Shown here: positions 8,123-21,094 of the stretch, piece by piece
How positions within the stretch are numbered: position 1 is the stretch's first letter
Layout: each line of letters starts with the position of its first letter
Assembly (NCBI RefSeq): GCF_026341855.1
Contig: NZ_JAPENW010000001.1
Location: 5,633,001 to 5,697,000, forward strand
DNA: 64,000 nucleotides
Direction of reading: 5' to 3'
DNA from: Streptomyces sp. NBC_00568
GTDB taxonomy: Bacteria > Actinomycetota > Actinomycetes > Streptomycetales > Streptomycetaceae
Made by a program: the position numbers and the translations under genes
Notes under the pieces: generated by a model
What the model saw: only the letters and a program-made list of their open reading frames with translations
What the model was told of the DNA's origin: nothing
The model's database searches: none

Positions 8123-8341
8123 GTCGTCACTTCCTCCCCAGGCGAAACGCCTGTTCCGTCCTGTGTCCGTATGGATCCCTTGATCCCTACAAACGCGATC
8201 CGGCCCCGACCGGTTCCGCGTCCTCACCTTTACAAGGGAGAGGACGCCTGACCACCCCACCGACAAGCATCCGTCCGGACTGCTCCGTACCGCTCCGGAC
8301 TCCTCCGCAGCGGCGGGACGGCTGGACTACGCTCGTACGCC

Positions 8342-8983
8342 ATGATCGCGGCCCCTGACCGTACGCCCCTGACGCGGGACTTCTTCGACCGCCCCGTGCT
8401 GGAGGTCGCCCCCGACCTCCTGGGGCGTGTCCTCGTACGTGCCACCCCGGACGGTCCGATCGAACTGCGGCTCACGGAGGTCGAGGCCTACGACGGTCCC
8501 GATGACCCCGGTTCGCACGCCTACCGAGGCCGCACGGCCCGCAACGGCGTGATGTTCGGCCCGCCCGGTCATGTGTACGTCTACTTCACCTACGGCATGT
8601 GGCACTGCATGAACCTGGTGTGCGGTCCGGAAGGCAGGCCCAGCGGAGTCCTGCTCCGGGCGGGCGAGGTCACCGAGGGCACTGACCTCGCCCGCAAACG
8701 TCGACTCTCGGCCCGAAATGACAAGGAACTGGCCAAAGGGCCGGCGCGCCTCGCGACGGCACTCGGGGTGGACCGGTCGCTCGACGGCGTGGACGCCTGC
8801 GGCCCCCAGGGCTCGCCCCTGACCCTGCTCAGGGGTACGGCTGTCCCCTCCGACCAGGTACGCAACGGACCACGCACCGGAGTCTCCGGCGACGGAGGCG
8901 TCCACCCCTGGCGTTTCTGGGTCGCCAACGACCCCACCGTGAGCCCCTATCGAGCCCATGCGCCCCGCCGCCGCTCAACTTGA
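8342..8983 (+). CDS. 3-methyladenine DNA glycosylase (AAG/Mpg family)
   Basis: A 213-residue protein. Conserved AAG blocks are LTRDFFDRPVLEVAPDLLGR, LTEVEAYDGPDDPGSHAYRG (catalytic Glu in EVEAY), VYFTYGMWHCMNLVC (intercalating Tyr region) and GPARLATALGV. It excises alkylated purines as the first step of base-excision repair. The length is normal for the family. The likely rRNA P1 promoter overlaps its last codons. Confidence 0.95.
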   Translation: MIAAPDRTPLTRDFFDRPVLEVAPDLLGRVLVRATPDGPIELRLTEVEAYDGPDDPGSHAYRGRTARNGVMFGPPGHVYVYFTYGMWHCMNLVCGPEGRPSGVLLRAGEVTEGTDLARKRRLSARNDKELAKGPARLATALGVDRSLDGVDACGPQGSPLTLLRGTAVPSDQVRNGPRTGVSGDGGVHPWRFWVANDPTVSPYRAHAPRRRST

Positions 8984-9008
8984 CTCGCCCCTGGGGGATC
9001 CGTAATGT
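8980..9008 (+). promoter_or_regulatory. Predicted rRNA promoter P1 (HrdB type)
   Basis: TTGACT (8980-8985), a 17-bp spacer, and TAATGT (9003-9008) closely fit the vegetative sigma consensus. It is the most upstream promoter candidate of the rRNA operon and overlaps the glycosylase stop codon. Confidence 0.7.
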
Positions 9009-9625
9009 AGCCCGAGCCGCTTGAACCGGTTACGGCGTTCAGCCAGCAGCCGAGAGCGGCCAACCCACTACCTACCACTTCCCCACAGCGGGGGCTTATT
9101 CGGCGTGCCTGCATGCCTGAATTCGAACCCGCGGAACTCGATTATGAGTCGCCGAGGGAATCGGCTAACGTAGTGAATGTCGAAAGGCCGCGAAACGCGA
9201 AAGCGCTAAAGGCCCGAAGACAAGCCCCGCTGACTGGGAGTCAGGCCCGAAAGGATCTGATAGAGTCGGACTCGCCGGAAAGGGAAACGCGGAAGCGGGA
9301 ACCTGGAAAGCACCGAGGAAATCGGATACGGAAACGGTCTGATAGAGTCGGAAACGCAAGACCGAAGGGAAGCGCCCGGAGGAAAGCCCGAGAGGGTGAG
9401 TACAAAGGAAGCGTCCGTTCCTTGAGAACTCAACAGCGTGCCAAAAATCAACGCCAGATTTGTTGATACCCCGTCTCCGGCCGATCGGTCGGGACGAGGT
9501 TCCTTTGAAAAAGTCCTGCCGGGCACTGCCTGGTAGGCGCATCAGCGAGGACGCTGTGAACGACCGGTCCTATTCCGACCGGTTGTTCCGCTCTCGTGGT
9601 GTTCCACCGGATTACCGGTAAACAT
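9009..9625 (+). promoter_or_regulatory. rRNA multi-promoter and leader region
   Basis: Two identical 15-bp blocks (9256-9270 and 9338-9352) each contain the -10-like hexamer TAGAGT, 82 bp apart; a TAACGT/TAGTGA site near 9166-9176 is a weaker candidate. This agrees with the several rrn promoters known in Streptomyces. A leader element TTGAGAACTCAACA (9422-9435) recurs as TTGAGAACTGCACA (11433-11446) before 23S and may be part of antitermination or processing signals. The 117-codon open frame here (9113-9466) is probably not a gene. Confidence 0.65.
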
Positions 9626-14587
<4,962 letters not shown>

Positions 14588-14720
14588 AGTTGCTCGCGTC
14601 CACTGTGTAGTTCCCAGACAACGAACGGTTGTGCTGGCTGAACAGTTCCACTTACTTAATTGAAAAGTGTGCTTGTTCGCTGCCCGTTCGAGGCCTCGTT
14701 TTGACGAGGTGTCTGACAGG

Positions 14721-14839
14721 GTTTCGGTGGTCATAGCGTGAGGGAAACGCCCGGTTACATTCCGAACCCGGAAGCTAAGCCTCACAGCGCCGATGGTACT
14801 GCAGGGGGGACCCTGTGGGAGAGTAGGACGCCGCCGAAC
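14721..14839 (+). rRNA. rrf: 5S ribosomal RNA
   Basis: A 119-nt segment from GTTTCGGTGGTCATAGCG to GGACGCCGCCGAAC whose ends pair. The loop segment CCGAACCCGGAAGCTAAG is diagnostic. It lies 133 nt after 23S. Confidence 0.97.
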
Positions 14840-14848
14840 AATCTTTGG

Positions 14849-14900
14849 AGGACCCCTGGTCCCAGCGACTCGCTGGAACCAGGGGTCCTTTTTTGTTTTT
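14849..14900 (+). terminator. rRNA operon terminator
   Basis: A 19-bp stem (14849-14867 with 14871-14889, one C-A mismatch, 3-nt loop) is followed by TTTTTTGTTTTT. It is one of the few terminators in the window with a true U-tract. Confidence 0.95.
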
Positions 14901-14964
14901 CCGAAGCGCGCCGGGTACCCGGCTGCGCGAGAATGACTTGCGGTACCGATGACAGGAGTCACCC

Positions 14965-17388
14965 ATGTCCACCAACTCTCCCGACGAGCGACCGGAGCGC
15001 GACCAGCGCCGTCGTGACAGTGGTGACCGCGGTGACAACCGCGGGGGCCCGCGCCGTGACAACGACCGCGGCGGCTCCGGCCGGCGTGACGATCGCGGCG
15101 GTGACCGCGGTGGCTTCCGTCGTGATGACAACAGCCGCCGTGATGACAACCGCGGTGGCGGTGGCGGCTTCCGCCGTGACGACAACCGTGGCGGCGGCAG
15201 TGGCAGCCGCCCGCCGTTCCGTCGTGACGACCGTCCGACCGGAGGACCGCGTCGTGACGACCGTCCGGCCGGCCCGCGTCGCGATGACCGTGACCGTGGT
15301 GTCCGCCGGGACGGCGACCGGCCGGCCTTCAACCGTGACGACCGGCCCAGCAGCCCGCGCCGTGACGACGACCGCGGTGGATTCCGCCGTGACGACCGTC
15401 GCGATGACAACCGTGGTGGCGGTGGCGGCTTCCGCCGCGATGACAACCGCGGTGGCGGTAGTGGCGGCGGGTTCCGTCGTGACGACCGTGGCAGCGGTGC
15501 CGGTGACCGTGGCGGGTTCCGTCGTGATGACAGCCGTGGTGGTGGCAGCGGCGGTGGGTTCCGTCGCGATGACAACCGTGGTGGTGGCAGCGGCGGTGGG
15601 TTCCGTCGCGATGACAACCGTGGTGGCGGTAGCGGCGGTGGGTTCCGTCGTGACGACCGGCCCAGCAGCCCGCGTCGCGATGACGACCGTGGCGGGTTCC
15701 GCCGCGATGACAACCGCAGTGGTGGTGGCAGCGGCGGTGGGTTCCGTCGTGATGACAGCCGTGGTGGTGGCAGCGGCGGTGGGTTCCGTCGCGACGACAG
15801 CCGTGGTGGCGGTAGCGGCGGTGGGTTCCGCCGTGATGACAGCCGTGGTGGCGGTAGCGGCGGTGGGTTCCGTCGTGACGACCGTGGCGGCGACGATCGT
15901 GGTGGCTTCCGTCGCGACGACCGGCCCAGCAGCCCGCGTCGCGACGACGACCGTGGCGGGTTCCGCCGCGATGACAGCCGTGGTGGCGGCAGTGGCGGCG
16001 GCTTCCGTCGCGACGACCGTGGCAGCGCTGGTGGCGACCGTGGCGGGTTCCGTCGCGATGACAGCCGCAGTGGTGGCGGTAGCGGCGGTGGGTTCCGTCG
16101 TGACGACCGTGGCGGCGACGATCGTGGTGGCTTCCGTCGCGACGACCGGCCCAGCAGCCCGCGTCGCGACGATGACCGCGGTGGGTTCCGCCGTGACGAC
16201 AACCGTGCCGGTGGCGACTTCCGTCGTGACGAGCGCAGGGACGGCGACCGTCCCCCCTTCCGCCGAGACGACCGCCGTGACGACAACCGTGGCGGCGGCG
16301 GTGGCGGCTTCCGTGGCCGTGACGACCGAGGACACGACGACCGTGGCCGCGGTGGACCCCGCCGCGACGACAGGGGAGGGCGCCCCGGTGGCTTCCGTGG
16401 TCGTGACGACCGCGGGGGCGACGACCGGCGCGGTGGCGGCCGTTTCCGCGACGAGCGGGACCGGGACCGTGAGCCGATCAAGCGGCTGCCGATCCCGGAC
16501 GACGTCACGGGCGAGGAGATCGACAAGGACGTACGGCAGGAGCTCATGAGCCTGCCCAAGGGCCTTGCCGAGGATGTCTCCCGCAACCTGGTGATGGTTG
16601 CCCGTCTCATCGACGAGGACCCCGAGGCCGCCTACGCGTACTCGAGGATCGCCCTGCGGCTGGCGTCGCGTGTCGCCGCCGTGCGTGAGGCGGCCGGGTT
16701 CGCCGCGTACGCGAACCAGAAGTACAGCGAGGCGCTCGCCGAGTTCCGTGCCGCGCGCCGGATGACCGGCGGTGTCGAGCTGTGGCCCGTCATGGCGGAC
16801 TGCGAGCGTGGTCTCGGCCGGCCCGAGAAGGCGCTGGAGATGGCCGGGGCGCCCGAGGTGCAGAAGCTGGACAAGGCGAGCCAGGTCGAGATGCGGCTCG
16901 TGGCGGCCGGTGCCCGGCGTGACATGGATCAGTTGGAAGCCGCCATCGTCACCCTGCAGAGCCCGGAGCTCGCCTCGAACTCCGTCCAGCCCTGGACCGC
17001 GCGACTGCGGTACGCCTACGCCGACGCGCTCCTCGCCGCCGGGCGTGAGGGCGAGGCACGCGAGTGGTTCGCCAAGACCGTCGAGTCCGACAAGGACGGC
17101 AGCACCGATGCCTCCGACCGGCTCGCCGAGTTGGACGGCGTCGAGTTCGTCGACGCGCTCGTCGAGGACGAGGACGAGGGCGAGACCGGGCGGGTTACCG
17201 AGCCCAAGGCCGAGACCGAGGTCCGCGCCGAGGACGAGGACGAGGACGACGAGATCGAGTCCGTGACCACGGACGGGATCTCGGACGACGTCGACGACCT
17301 CGAGGACGAGGACGAGGACGACGACCTCGAGGACGAGGACGACAGGGGCGACAGCGAGGACGACGCTCCTCACCGTTCCGAGAGCTGA
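14965..17388 (+). CDS. Repeat-rich RGG/FRRDD protein with helical domain and acidic tail
   Basis: An 807-residue protein in three parts. Residues 1-500 are low complexity, built almost only of Arg, Asp, Gly and Ser, with more than 20 FRRDD blocks, a 14-residue unit of the type FRRDDSRGGGSGGG, and four copies of a RPSSPRRDDDRGG block. Residues about 505-725 are globular and helical (IPDDVTGEEIDKDVRQELM, AYAYSRIALRLASRVAAV, YSEALAEFRAARRMTGG), resembling TPR helices. The last 75 residues are strongly acidic (Asp/Glu runs). The ATG follows AGGAG with 6-nt spacing. RGG-like tracts bind RNA and drive condensates in other proteins, so an RNA or ribosome role is plausible. The gene starts 65 bp after the rRNA terminator. 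Confidence 0.85.
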   Translation: MSTNSPDERPERDQRRRDSGDRGDNRGGPRRDNDRGGSGRRDDRGGDRGGFRRDDNSRRDDNRGGGGGFRRDDNRGGGSGSRPPFRRDDRPTGGPRRDDRPAGPRRDDRDRGVRRDGDRPAFNRDDRPSSPRRDDDRGGFRRDDRRDDNRGGGGGFRRDDNRGGGSGGGFRRDDRGSGAGDRGGFRRDDSRGGGSGGGFRRDDNRGGGSGGGFRRDDNRGGGSGGGFRRDDRPSSPRRDDDRGGFRRDDNRSGGGSGGGFRRDDSRGGGSGGGFRRDDSRGGGSGGGFRRDDSRGGGSGGGFRRDDRGGDDRGGFRRDDRPSSPRRDDDRGGFRRDDSRGGGSGGGFRRDDRGSAGGDRGGFRRDDSRSGGGSGGGFRRDDRGGDDRGGFRRDDRPSSPRRDDDRGGFRRDDNRAGGDFRRDERRDGDRPPFRRDDRRDDNRGGGGGGFRGRDDRGHDDRGRGGPRRDDRGGRPGGFRGRDDRGGDDRRGGGRFRDERDRDREPIKRLPIPDDVTGEEIDKDVRQELMSLPKGLAEDVSRNLVMVARLIDEDPEAAYAYSRIALRLASRVAAVREAAGFAAYANQKYSEALAEFRAARRMTGGVELWPVMADCERGLGRPEKALEMAGAPEVQKLDKASQVEMRLVAAGARRDMDQLEAAIVTLQSPELASNSVQPWTARLRYAYADALLAAGREGEAREWFAKTVESDKDGSTDASDRLAELDGVEFVDALVEDEDEGETGRVTEPKAETEVRAEDEDEDDEIESVTTDGISDDVDDLEDEDEDDDLEDEDDRGDSEDDAPHRSES
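15380..16200 (+). repeat. In-frame 42-bp tandem repeats within the RGG/FRRDD gene
   Basis: Nearly identical 42-nt units encode FRRDD(S/N)R followed by GGGSGGG. They are interrupted by longer blocks with RPSSPRRDDDRGG. Base differences are mostly silent GAC/GAT and CGT/CGC changes, showing selection for the peptide pattern along with expansion by slippage or recombination. Boundaries are approximate. Confidence 0.85.
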
Positions 17389-17408
17389 CGCCGGGTACTG
17401 CGGCTGAA

Positions 17409-17452
17409 CACGTGGGCGGCGGGACACCGGAAGGTGACCCGCCGCCCACGTG
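17409..17452. terminator. Bidirectional hairpin between convergent genes
   Basis: Arms 17409-17423 and 17438-17452 match perfectly over 15 bp, and an inner CACC-GGAA-GGTG extends the stem after one mismatch. It lies between the stops at 17388 (plus) and 17476 (minus). Confidence 0.88.
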
Positions 17453-17475
17453 GCGTTTCCGCGGCTTGCGACGCT

Positions 17476-18768
17476 TCAGGGAGTGAGTGCCCGCAGGACC
17501 AGTCCCGACGCCGGTTTCGGGCCGAAGGACGTCGACTTGCGCGGCATCGTGACGCCCTGGCGGGCGAGATCGCGTACGACCTCCTCGTGGACCGGGTGCA
17601 TCAGGACGGCCGTGCCCCCGTCGTGTTCCGCCTTCTCGACCGTGGCGGACGTGTCGTGGATGTACGCGATGTGCGCGGGGGAGTCCTCAGGGATGCGCCA
17701 CACATGGTCGAGGAGTACGGCGTGCAAAACCGTGGCGTCCAGGGTGCGCCAGGCCTCCGGGCGGTCGGCCGGGATCGTACGGGCGAGGAGCTCCGGCGAC
17801 GGGCGGTCGACGAGGTGGAAGGAGCCGTCGCCGGCGAGGAGGAAGGCGTTCCCCTCGGCGGCCGCCGCGGAGAGGGCCTCCAGTGCCTCCGCGAGAGGCA
17901 CGTCGAGGTGGCGCACCCGGAAGGAGTCCCCGAGGGCGGCCAGCGCCTCGGCGACCGGCAGGCGGTGCAGCAGGCGGTGGATGGCCCGGACGCGCAGCGG
18001 GTAGCGAGCGGTGTCCACCAGGAGGACCAGTCCGTAGTCCCAGGGGCTGGGCGAGGGGTGCTCCGCGCGTAGACGTAGGTAGGTGGCCCAGCGGTGATGG
18101 CCGTCGGCGATCAGGGCCTGGTGCCGGCCGAGATCTGTCCGGATCTCCGTGAGCTCCGCCGGATCCGTGACCGCCCACAGGCGGTGGCTGATGCCGTCCT
18201 CGGTGGTGGTGGACAGCAGCGGAGGGCGGGTGGCGGTGCGTTCGATGACGGCGGCCGTACCGAACCCGGAGCCGTTGCCGCGGTAGGTCAGCAGCAGGGG
18301 TTCGAGGTTGGCCGACGTGGCGCGCATCAGGGCCGCGCGGTCCGCGATGACGTGGGGCATCACGTCCTCGTGCGGAAGGACGACGCCGTCGGCCGGCTCG
18401 GACAGGCGCAGGGTGCCGATCACGCCCCGTTGCAGCAGGTCGCCGTCGCGCTGTTCGTACACGTACAGACCCGGCTCGGGATCGGTCGTCAGGACGCCCT
18501 CGGACAGCCACAGGCGCAGTGTGTCGGCGGCCTGCTGGTTGCGCGCGGCGGGGGTGCCGTCCTGCGGGAGGATCAGCCGGACGATGTTGTACGGGTCGGC
18601 CGATTCGAGCTCGAGCAGTCCGTCGGGCCGCACGACGACGTCGTACGGCGGGGATGTCACGGCGGCCAGGCTGCCGACCCGGTCGGGGTCGTAGCGCAGG
18701 CCTCGGAACGGGGTGAGTTCGAGGCCGCTCCCTGCCGGTGTTTCCTCCTCGGGACCTGCATAGTTCAT
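17476..18768 (-). CDS. DUF1015 family protein
   Basis: A 430-residue cytoplasmic protein matching DUF1015: TPFRGLRYDPDRVGSLAAVT near the N-terminus, SPPYDVV, ADPYNIVRL, then VLPHEDVMP, LIADGHHRWATYL and LLMHPVHEE-like segments. His/Asp-rich conserved motifs (ADGHHR) suggest an enzyme, but I know of no established reaction. It is transcribed divergently from the HAD gene at 18841 with a 72-bp gap. Confidence 0.92.
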   Translation of the reverse strand: MNYAGPEEETPAGSGLELTPFRGLRYDPDRVGSLAAVTSPPYDVVVRPDGLLELESADPYNIVRLILPQDGTPAARNQQAADTLRLWLSEGVLTTDPEPGLYVYEQRDGDLLQRGVIGTLRLSEPADGVVLPHEDVMPHVIADRAALMRATSANLEPLLLTYRGNGSGFGTAAVIERTATRPPLLSTTTEDGISHRLWAVTDPAELTEIRTDLGRHQALIADGHHRWATYLRLRAEHPSPSPWDYGLVLLVDTARYPLRVRAIHRLLHRLPVAEALAALGDSFRVRHLDVPLAEALEALSAAAAEGNAFLLAGDGSFHLVDRPSPELLARTIPADRPEAWRTLDATVLHAVLLDHVWRIPEDSPAHIAYIHDTSATVEKAEHDGGTAVLMHPVHEEVVRDLARQGVTMPRKSTSFGPKPASGLVLRALTP

Positions 18769-18840
18769 TGGGGCATCGTAAGTGTGTCAGTGGCATGCGC
18801 GATGATCGGGGCAAAGGGATCGAACGAGGAGCGATGTGCA

Positions 18841-19869
18841 ATGAGCCGGATCGTCAGGACGCGGCCAGAAGGCAGTGGCCAGGCCCTGAGCGAGGCGTAC
18901 GACACCGCGCTGCTGGATCTGGACGGGGTGGTGTACGCGGGCGGTAACGCCATCGCGTACGCCGTGGAGTCCCTCGGGACGGCGCGCGCGGGCGGCATGC
19001 ACCTCGCGTACGTCACCAACAACGCGCTGCGCACCCCGGACGCGGTGGCCGAGCATCTCACGGCGCTGGGCATACCGACGGTGGCCTCGGACGTCATCAC
19101 CTCGGCGCAGGCCGTGGCCCGGCTCATCAGCGAACAGGTGCCCGCGGGGGCGCGTGTGCTGGTCATCGGCGGTGAGGGGCTGCGGGTCGCGCTCCGTGAG
19201 CGCGGGCTGGAGCCGGTCGACTCGGCGGACGACGAGCCCGTGGCGGTCGTGCAGGGGTACGGCGGTCCCGATCTGACCTGGTCGCGCTTCGCGGAGGCGT
19301 GCTACGCCATCGCGCGGGGGGTGCCCTGGTTCGCGTCCAACACCGATCTGACGATTCCTGGCGCGCGCGGGATCGCGCCCGGGAACGGCGCGGCGGTGGA
19401 GGTCGTGCGGATCGCCACGGGCGGCGATCCGCAGGTGGCGGGCAAGCCGTTGCCCCCGATGCACCGCGAGACGATTCTGCGGACCGGGGCCGAGCGGCCG
19501 CTGGTGGTCGGCGACCGGCTGGACACCGACATCGAGGGCGCGTTCAACGGAGAGGTGGACTCGCTGCTGGTCCTCACCGGCGTGACGGACGGCGCGCAGC
19601 TTCTCGCCGCGCCTCCGCAGCACCGGCCGACGTATGTCGACGCCGATCTGCGCGGGATGCTCACCGGGCAGCCCGAGGTGGTCGAGGCGGGCGACGGGTT
19701 CCGCTGTGGCGGCTTCACGGCGACGGCGGGGAGTGAGGAGCTCGAGCTGGCGGGCGAGGGCGAGGCTCTCGATGGTCTGCGGGCCCTGTGCGCGGCGGCC
19801 TGGACGGCCGCGGGTGAGGGCAGTTGCGAGCTGGACGGGGGGAAGGCGCTGGCGCGGCTGGGACTCTAG
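18841..19869 (+). CDS. HAD superfamily (NagD-like, class IIA) phosphatase
   Basis: About 342 residues from the ATG at 18841, which has GAGGAG upstream; the frame is open far upstream, but that part lies in the antisense of the DUF1015 gene. The catalytic nucleophile motif is LLDLDGVVYAG, the cap type is IIA, and the terminal acidic motif is VVGDRLDTDIEGAFN. The conserved ASNTD (WFASNTDLTIPG) and GKP segments are present. NagD-like enzymes dephosphorylate small metabolites such as sugar phosphates or phosphoglycolate. The substrate here is unknown. Confidence 0.92.
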   Translation: MSRIVRTRPEGSGQALSEAYDTALLDLDGVVYAGGNAIAYAVESLGTARAGGMHLAYVTNNALRTPDAVAEHLTALGIPTVASDVITSAQAVARLISEQVPAGARVLVIGGEGLRVALRERGLEPVDSADDEPVAVVQGYGGPDLTWSRFAEACYAIARGVPWFASNTDLTIPGARGIAPGNGAAVEVVRIATGGDPQVAGKPLPPMHRETILRTGAERPLVVGDRLDTDIEGAFNGEVDSLLVLTGVTDGAQLLAAPPQHRPTYVDADLRGMLTGQPEVVEAGDGFRCGGFTATAGSEELELAGEGEALDGLRALCAAAWTAAGEGSCELDGGKALARLGL

Positions 19870-20027
19870 GCGCCGGCGGGGCCGAGGACGTCGACGCGGG
19901 TCCGACCGGGCCGACTGCGGGCACCGGCTTGGCCGTTGCTCTCGGGGCGGTCGGATCTCGGCCCGAAGTGGTGCTGACCTGGGCGGCGGTGGCGGGCTGG
20001 GTGTGTAGGGCGCATCCGGAGCTGATG

Positions 20028-20046
20028 CGAGGCTAGGCTAACCTAA
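20028..20046. promoter_or_regulatory. Iron box (DmdR/IdeR-type operator)
   Basis: This 19-bp site has AGG-TAGGCT-ACCTAA features and by eye matches the DmdR1/IdeR consensus at 15 of 19 positions. It ends 4 nt before the GTG at 20051. Iron-loaded DmdR would repress the transporter operon. Confidence 0.8.
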
Positions 20047-20050
20047 CCTC

Positions 20051-21094
20051 GTGTTGGTCGACAGTCCTCCTGAACAGCGCGCGGAGACCGCCCCCGCGCC
20101 CCCGAACCGCCGGGCGATACGGACCCTTGGGCTCCTCGTCTCGGTGGGTGTCCTGCTGCTCGTCGCGGTGGCGAGCATCGCGATCGGGGCGAAAGCGCTG
20201 CCCTTGGACCAGGTGTGGCACGGCCTGTTCCACGACTCGGGGACATACTCCGACGTCGTGGTCGGTGACCGGATCTCCCGCACCGTCCTCGGGCTGCTGG
20301 TCGGCGCCGCGCTCGGGCTGTCCGGTGCCGTCCTCCAGGCACTCACCCGCAATCCGCTGGCCGATCCCGGGCTGCTCGGGATCAACGCGGGCGCGTCCGC
20401 CGCGGTCGTCACCGCGATCACCTACTTCGGTGTCACGTCGCTGAGCGGCTACGTCTGGTTCGCCTTCGTCGGGGCGGCGGCGGTCGGCGCGCTGGTCTGG
20501 TTCCTGGGCGGCAGCCGGGGCGCGACGCCGGTGCGGCTCGCGCTGGCCGGAACCGCCGTCAGCGCCGCGCTCTACGGCTATCTGCAGGCCGTGATGATCA
20601 TGGATGACGCGGCGCTGGGCAAGATGCGCTTCTGGACGGTCGGTTCGCTCGCCTCGGCGACCGACTCGACGATCGAACAGGTAGCACCCTTCCTCGCCGT
20701 CGGCACCCTTCTCGCGCTGGCACTCGCCCGGCCCCTGAACGCCGTGGCCATGGGTGACGACACCGCCCGCGCGCTCGGCGCCAACCTGAATCGCACCCGA
20801 GCGCTGTCCATGGCCGCCGCGACCGTGCTGTGCGGGGCCGCGACCGCAGCCTGCGGACCGATCGTGTTCGTCGGGCTGATGGTCCCGCACGTGGTGCGGT
20901 CCTTCACCGGTCCCGACCTGCGGTGGATCCTCCCGTACGCCACCGTCCTGTCGCCCGTGCTGCTCCTCGGCGCCGATGTTCTCGGGCGGATGATCGCCCG
21001 GCCGGCGGAGCTTCAGGTCGGCATCGTCACCGCGGTCCTCGGCGGTCCGGTCTTCATCTTTCTCGTACGGCGACGGAGGACGGCGCAGCTGTGA
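20051..21094 (+). CDS. FecCD-type iron-siderophore ABC transporter permease
   Basis: A 347-residue polytopic membrane protein (about 9-10 segments) of the FecCD/BtuC family: GLLVGAALGLSGAVLQALTR, NPLADPGLLGINAGAS, and the C-terminal GPIVFVGLMVPHVVRSFTGP signature that contacts the ATPase. It starts at GTG with no recognisable ribosome site and an iron box directly upstream, so translation may be leaderless. The next permease gene overlaps by 4 nt. It imports ferric siderophore together with the next two gene products. Confidence 0.93.
   Translation: MLVDSPPEQRAETAPAPPNRRAIRTLGLLVSVGVLLLVAVASIAIGAKALPLDQVWHGLFHDSGTYSDVVVGDRISRTVLGLLVGAALGLSGAVLQALTRNPLADPGLLGINAGASAAVVTAITYFGVTSLSGYVWFAFVGAAAVGALVWFLGGSRGATPVRLALAGTAVSAALYGYLQAVMIMDDAALGKMRFWTVGSLASATDSTIEQVAPFLAVGTLLALALARPLNAVAMGDDTARALGANLNRTRALSMAAATVLCGAATAACGPIVFVGLMVPHVVRSFTGPDLRWILPYATVLSPVLLLGADVLGRMIARPAELQVGIVTAVLGGPVFIFLVRRRRTAQL

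Noticed and set aside
9118..9131. T-arm-like sequence (minus strand GGGTTCGAATTC) suggesting a tRNA
   Set aside because: The flanking bases do not pair to form a T-stem and no acceptor or anticodon arm can be drawn.
9113..9466. 117-codon open frame before 16S rRNA
   Set aside because: It lies over rRNA promoters and leader, has AT-richer, non-Streptomyces codon use and a composition of Arg/Lys/Glu only; no family match recognised.
14959..17427. Very long open frames antisense and out of frame across the FRRDD repeat gene
   Set aside because: They are by-products of repetitive GC-rich sequence without stops; the protein-like helical domain and ribosome site are only in the 14965-17388 frame.
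18094..18840. Long N-terminal extension of the HAD protein
   Set aside because: It is entirely antisense to the DUF1015 gene; the ATG at 18841 has a good ribosome site and the family N-terminus.
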